Of a DNA stretch of 49,246 bases, positions 45,520 through 49,246 are shown piece after piece; positions within the stretch are counted from its first letter, which is position 1; every line of letters starts with the position of its first letter. The stretch is from positions 1 through 49,246 of the forward strand of contig CAMATN010000024.1 in the NCBI GenBank assembly GCA_945861155.1, in the 5' to 3' direction. The position numbers and the translations under genes were made by a program. The DNA is from Rhizobium sp. Q54 (GTDB lineage: Bacteria; Pseudomonadota; Alphaproteobacteria; ATCC43930; CGMCC-115725). The notes under the pieces are model-generated. The model was not told where the DNA came from. It made no database searches and saw only the letters and a program-made list of their open reading frames with translations.

Positions 45520-46884
45520 CTACGACCGCATGAAGCCTTCGAGTTCGGATTCGGCGAAGGCGATCGCCTGGGCGACGGTTTTGCCTTGCTGGGTGCACTG
45601 GGCGACCATCTTCGGGATCGTCGCCTGCGCGAACATCTGGGTGCCGATCTTCAGCGGCGCCGGATAGCCGGAAATGTGCGGGATGACATCGCCGCGCGGC
45701 GGCAGGTGGTAGACCGTGCCCTTCGGGGGCTCGACTTCCTCCCATACCTTGAAATCGGCGAAGCTCTTAAACGCCGGGATGTCGAAGCCGAGGCTCGCCG
45801 TCACCACTTTTTCCTGGACCTCGCGGGTCGAGATGTAAGCCAACAGGCTCTTTGCGGCCGGGATGGCTTTCGAGAAGTTCCAGATGCCCCAGTAGTAATA
45901 GCTGGTCGGGTCCATCCGGCCCTTCGGCCCCTTCGGCGACGGGAAGTGCCAGGTCTGTTCGGCGATTTTCGGAAAATCGCGCTTGGCCACCGCATAGGCG
46001 CTCGGCGGGTTGAAGATCAGCGCGGCCTGCCCCGAGACAAATGCCTTGTTGTTCGAGGCGTTGTCATAGGCGAAGACGCTTTCCGGCATCGTCTTGGCGA
46101 ATTTCTGAAACCATTCGAGCACTTGCCTCGTGGCGTCGGACTTGACGGTCACGTTGCCCTTTTCATCGACGAGTTGCGCGCCGTAGCTGGCGAACACGGC
46201 GCCTTCCATGTTGATCGCGTCGGTGCAGGTGCTCAGGCCGACGCCGAACGGAAACCCGGCCTTTTGGCATTTCTCGGCGGCGGTCAGAAAGGCCTCCCAG
46301 GTCCATTTGTCCTGGAGCTCCTTGTCGGAGGCAACGCCCGCCGGCGCGTACATCTTGGTGATGTCGAGCCCGACATGCTGCTTGAACAGGTCGATGCGGG
46401 CACATGGCGGCAACGACGTGCTGCCGTAGGCGGTCGGCACCGCCATCCATTTGCCGTCGAGCTTGGCGAGGTATTCGCAGGCTTTGGTGGTTTCGCCGTA
46501 TTTCTGGATCAGTGGATTGACGATGTCGTCGACCGGCACGAAATTCTTTTCCTGAGCTCCGACATACCACAGGCGCAGCCCCATGATGTCGTGGCCGGAT
46601 CTGGCCTGCCCTTCCGACATCAAGGTCAAGAGGTCCTTGTCGCCGACCGAGGTGATCAGATCCATGGTCAGCTCGACCTTCTCCTTGGCCGCCCATTCCT
46701 GGCAGATCTTCTGCAAATCTTGCGACGCCCCGGGAACCCAGTGGTCCCAGGCGCCGATCGACAGCTTGCCCGCGGCAAAGGCGCCGCGGACGAACGGAGC
46801 GGCGAGCGAGCTTGCGGCAAAAACGGGCGGGGTAAGCGCGGCGGCCTTCAACACGGTGCGCCGCGTCAACGACGACGTCGACAT
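45520..46884 (-). CDS. Extracellular solute-binding protein, family 1 (Tat-exported), paralogue A
   Basis: A 454-residue ABC-transporter binding protein starting at ATG 46884 after AAGGAGAG. The N-terminus carries a twin-arginine signal (SSLTRRTVLKAAALTPPVFA) with a likely cleavage after GAFAA. The mature part has the family-1 pattern (WDHWVPGASQDLQKICQEWA near the start, then WMAVPTAYGSTSLPPCARID, then AALIFNPPSAYAVAKRDFP). It ends ELEGFMRS. It is clearly paralogous to the gene at 47094-48452 over its full length. No permease or ATPase gene is in the window, so the substrate is unknown; family 1 usually binds sugars or polyols. Confidence 0.88.
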   Translation of the reverse strand: MSTSSLTRRTVLKAAALTPPVFAASSLAAPFVRGAFAAGKLSIGAWDHWVPGASQDLQKICQEWAAKEKVELTMDLITSVGDKDLLTLMSEGQARSGHDIMGLRLWYVGAQEKNFVPVDDIVNPLIQKYGETTKACEYLAKLDGKWMAVPTAYGSTSLPPCARIDLFKQHVGLDITKMYAPAGVASDKELQDKWTWEAFLTAAEKCQKAGFPFGVGLSTCTDAINMEGAVFASYGAQLVDEKGNVTVKSDATRQVLEWFQKFAKTMPESVFAYDNASNNKAFVSGQAALIFNPPSAYAVAKRDFPKIAEQTWHFPSPKGPKGRMDPTSYYYWGIWNFSKAIPAAKSLLAYISTREVQEKVVTASLGFDIPAFKSFADFKVWEEVEPPKGTVYHLPPRGDVIPHISGYPAPLKIGTQMFAQATIPKMVAQCTQQGKTVAQAIAFAESELEGFMRS

Positions 46885-47041
46885 GCGTACTCTCCTTGAT
46901 TGGGCCGGAACGCGTGATCCGGCCGGCTCTGGCGGTTCGGCCTCGTGGTCGAGGCCGGTCGCGCAGAGCCTTAGCACGGCCGAACGAGATTGTCAGCGCG
47001 CTCGCGCCGGCAATTGGTCCAATTTCGGAGGGTGTCGCCTA

Positions 47042-47079
47042 CCCGCCCGCGCCCCACGGGATGGCCGGGCGCGGGCGGG
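47042..47079 (-). terminator. Perfect 13-bp-stem hairpin after the second solute-binding protein gene
   Basis: CCCGCCCGCGCCC (47042-47054) pairs perfectly with GGGCGCGGGCGGG (47067-47079), with a 12-base loop, 14 bases beyond the stop codon at 47094 on the minus strand. No T-run follows, so it may attenuate or protect mRNA ends rather than act as a classical terminator. Confidence 0.55.
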
Positions 47080-47093
47080 GTATGGCCGAAAAG

Positions 47094-48452
47094 CTACGAT
47101 CGCATAAAGCCCTCGATCTCGTGCTCGGCAACCGCCATCGCCTGCTCGATCGTTTTTTTCTGCTGGGTGCAGGCGGCGATCATCTTCTGGATCGTGGCCT
47201 GGGCGTACATCTGGGCGCCGAGCTTCGGCGGCGCCGGGTAGCCGGCCACATTGACCTCCGCGTCGCGGCGCGGCGGGAAGTTATAGTTGGTGCCCTTGGG
47301 CGGCGCCGCTTCCTTCCACACCGGAAAGTCCATCATGCTCTTGAAGGGCGGGATGTCGAAGCCGCTGCCGGCGGTCACCAGCTTCTCCTGGGATTCGCGG
47401 GTCGTCATGAAGCGCAGCAACGCCTTGCCGGCTTCCTTGTTCTTGGAGAATTGCCAGATACCCCAATGCGAATAGGTACCCGAATCGAACCGGCCCTTGG
47501 GCCCCTTTGGCGAATTGAAGGTCCACAATTGCTCGGCGATCTTGGGGGCGTCGCGCACTGCCACCCCCCAGGCCGAGGGCGGGTTCATGATCATCGACCC
47601 CTGACCCGATACCAGGTACTTGTTGTTCGAGGCATTGTCCCAGGCGAAGGTGGCTTCCGGCATGAATTTCACCAGCCGCTGGAACCATTCGAGCGCCTGC
47701 CTTGTGGCGTCGTTGCGGACCGTTACGTTGCCCTTTTCGTCGACCAGCCGGGCGCCATAGGCGCGGAACACCGAGTCGTTGGTGTGGACCCCGTCAGTCG
47801 CGGTGCTCATGCATAGTCCGACGGGATGCCCGCCCTTGAAGCACTTTTCCGCCACGCCGAGGAAGTTTTCCCAGGTCCACTGCTCGCGCAATTCTTCGCC
47901 GCCCTTATCCGCGACCGGATACATTTGGGTAACGTCAAGGCCGGCGTATTTCTTGAAGAGATCGATGCGAGCGCACGGCGGCAGAGCGCTGCTGCCATAG
48001 GCGGTCGGCACGGCGGCCCAGCGCCCATTGATCTTGCCGAGATAGGTGCAGCCGGGCGCCGGCTCGCCGTACTTGGCGATCTGCTCCGTCACCAAATCGT
48101 CGACCGGGACCAGCTTTTCGGCATGAAACGCCGCGTAGAACGGCTGGAAGGTCATCACGTCGTGGCCGGCTCCGGCCTGCGCCTCGGCCGCGACCGCCAG
48201 CGCGAGCTTGTCGCCCTGCGAGGTGATCAGGTCGAAGCTGAGGTCGACCTTCTCCTTGTCCGCCCAATCCTGGGTCATTTTTTGGATGACCTGGCTGGCG
48301 CCCGGAACCCAATGGTCCCAGATCCCGACGCTCAGCTTGCCGGCGGCGTAGGCGCCGCGGACGAACGGCGCTGTCAGCGAGCTTGCCGCCAAAACCGGCG
48401 GGGTCAGCGCGGCCGCTTTCAGCACGGTACGCCGCGTCAACGACTTCGACAT
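47094..48452 (-). CDS. Extracellular solute-binding protein, family 1 (Tat-exported), paralogue B
   Basis: A 452-residue paralogue of the preceding protein, starting at ATG 48452 after GGGAGG. It has a Tat signal (SLTRRTVLKAAALTPPVLA, then GAYAA) and the same framework (IWDHWVPGASQVIQKMTQDW, WAAVPTAYGSSALPPCARID, ending EIEGFMRS). The pair share the ends and core but differ in the presumed ligand region (for example RLWYVGAQEKNFVP in A and QPFYAAFHAEKLVP in B), suggesting related but distinct ligands. Each has its own ribosome site and about 200 bases of spacer, with a strong hairpin between them. Confidence 0.88.
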   Translation of the reverse strand: MSKSLTRRTVLKAAALTPPVLAASSLTAPFVRGAYAAGKLSVGIWDHWVPGASQVIQKMTQDWADKEKVDLSFDLITSQGDKLALAVAAEAQAGAGHDVMTFQPFYAAFHAEKLVPVDDLVTEQIAKYGEPAPGCTYLGKINGRWAAVPTAYGSSALPPCARIDLFKKYAGLDVTQMYPVADKGGEELREQWTWENFLGVAEKCFKGGHPVGLCMSTATDGVHTNDSVFRAYGARLVDEKGNVTVRNDATRQALEWFQRLVKFMPEATFAWDNASNNKYLVSGQGSMIMNPPSAWGVAVRDAPKIAEQLWTFNSPKGPKGRFDSGTYSHWGIWQFSKNKEAGKALLRFMTTRESQEKLVTAGSGFDIPPFKSMMDFPVWKEAAPPKGTNYNFPPRRDAEVNVAGYPAPPKLGAQMYAQATIQKMIAACTQQKKTIEQAMAVAEHEIEGFMRS

Positions 48453-48618
48453 GGGTAACCTCCCTAGAATGCCCGGGGCGGTTTGGTCCCCGCCTGGTGC
48501 GCGGCTTTCTCAGCCATGTGGCAAAGCGTAGCACGACGGAACGAAAATGCCAGCGCGATCCGCGCGAGCGGTGCTTCCCCCTTTGCCCGCTTCGGCGGCA
48601 GCCGATAAGGTGCGCGCG

Positions 48619-49246
48619 ATGCCCGTCATTCAGACCGCGCTCGAACCGCGCTCCGAGGCTTTCCGCGCCAATGACCAGGCGATGCGGGCGGTCGCCCTTG
48701 ATCTGCGCGACAAGACAGGGCGCATCGCCGAGGGCGGCGACGAGGCATCGCGCCGGCGTCATCAGGGGCGCGGCAAATTGCTGGCGCGCGAGCGCATCGG
48801 CCTGCTGCTCGACCCGGGGTCGCCCTTTCTCGAACTCAGCGCCTTCGCCGCCTATGGCATGTATGACGGCGCGGTGCCGGCGGCCGGGATAATCACCGGC
48901 ATCGGGCGTATATCGAATCGCGAGTGCGTCGTCGTCGCCAACGACGCGACGGTCAAGGGCGGGACCTATTTCCCGATGACCGTCAAGAAGCATTTGCGCG
49001 CCCAGGAAATCGCGCGCGACAACCGGCTGCCGTGCCTCTACCTCGTCGATTCGGGCGGCGCGTTTCTGCCGGCGCAGGACGAGGTGTTCCCCGATCGCGA
49101 GCATTTCGGCCGCATCTTTTACAACCAGGCTAATCTGTCGGCGCTCGGGGTGCCGCAAATCGCGATCGTGATGGGCTCGTGCACCGCCGGCGGCGCCTAT
49201 GTCCCGGCGATGTCGGACGAAAGCATTATCGTCAACGGTCAAGGCA
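48619..49246 (+). CDS. mccB: Acyl-CoA carboxylase beta subunit, methylcrotonyl-CoA carboxylase type (partial, 3' end outside)
   Basis: The first 209 codons of a carboxyltransferase subunit. It starts [20 protein letters not shown] and carries [60 protein letters not shown] and [17 protein letters not shown]. The last two are hallmark acyl-CoA binding and oxyanion segments of the MCC/GCC beta family in leucine or isoprenoid breakdown. ATG 48619 matches the usual MccB start; an in-frame ATG at 48547 would add unlikely sequence. It is divergent from paralogue B. The alpha subunit, if present, is beyond the edge. Confidence 0.9.
   Translation, partial: MPVIQTALEPRSEAFRANDQAMRAVALDLRDKTGRIAEGGDEASRRRHQGRGKLLARERIGLLLDPGSPFLELSAFAAYGMYDGAVPAAGIITGIGRISNRECVVVANDATVKGGTYFPMTVKKHLRAQEIARDNRLPCLYLVDSGGAFLPAQDEVFPDREHFGRIFYNQANLSALGVPQIAIVMGSCTAGGAYVPAMSDESIIVNGQG

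Overview
The window is GC-rich chromosomal DNA of an alphaproteobacterium, most likely a Rhodospirillales-type lineage. The evidence is the gene set and order: ATP-type pckA, chvI-chvG, a short hprK, EIIA-Man/HPr/EI, ahcY, divL, tsaE-amgK-murU-addB-addA, hemC, uvrD, prmA and the beta subunit of an MCC-type carboxylase. No species can be named from the sequence alone.

Region 1 (1-6.8 kb) is accessory DNA. It holds the start of one IS21-family element leaving the left edge, and a second, truncated IS21-family element (454 to about 4220). The istB gene of the second element is split exactly at its P-loop by a 2.5 kb element carrying a large serine recombinase. Beyond it lies a run of small, unrecognised, partly decayed minus-strand genes of lower GC.

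Region 2 (6.8-16 kb) has an ABC-F ATPase, a racemase, an alpha/beta hydrolase with a palindromic repeat inserted in frame, several unknown proteins, pckA, a HugZ-like protein and a methyltransferase. Region 3 (16-25.8 kb) is a regulatory block. It joins the ChvG/ChvI two-component system to HprK and a permease-less PTS (EIIA, HPr, EI), followed by ahcY behind an AT-rich palindrome and a DivL-type pseudokinase (Tyr in place of the phospho-acceptor His). rapZ, often found after hprK in such clusters, is missing. Region 4 (27-35.7 kb) is a tight operon: tsaE, amgK, murU (tRNA t6A modification and cell-wall sugar recycling), addB and addA (double-strand break repair). Region 5 (35.8-43.3 kb) has hemC, an ion transporter, uvrD and prmA. 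A small islet between uvrD and prmA carries a frameshifted tyrosine integrase remnant and a thioredoxin-like lipoprotein.

Region 6 (43.3-45.5 kb) is the most interesting. A CPTC thioredoxin-domain protein is followed by a gene that a standard gene caller would cut in two at a TGA. Read through, it gives a 170-residue protein with the motif Sec-Gly-Ser-Cys. A SECIS-like hairpin sits just after the TGA, so I call it a UGSC-type selenoprotein with a redox partner. Two paralogous Tat-exported solute-binding proteins and the start of mccB close the window.

Palindromic repeats of several families are scattered between genes, and one lies inside a gene. No tRNA, rRNA or CRISPR array was seen.
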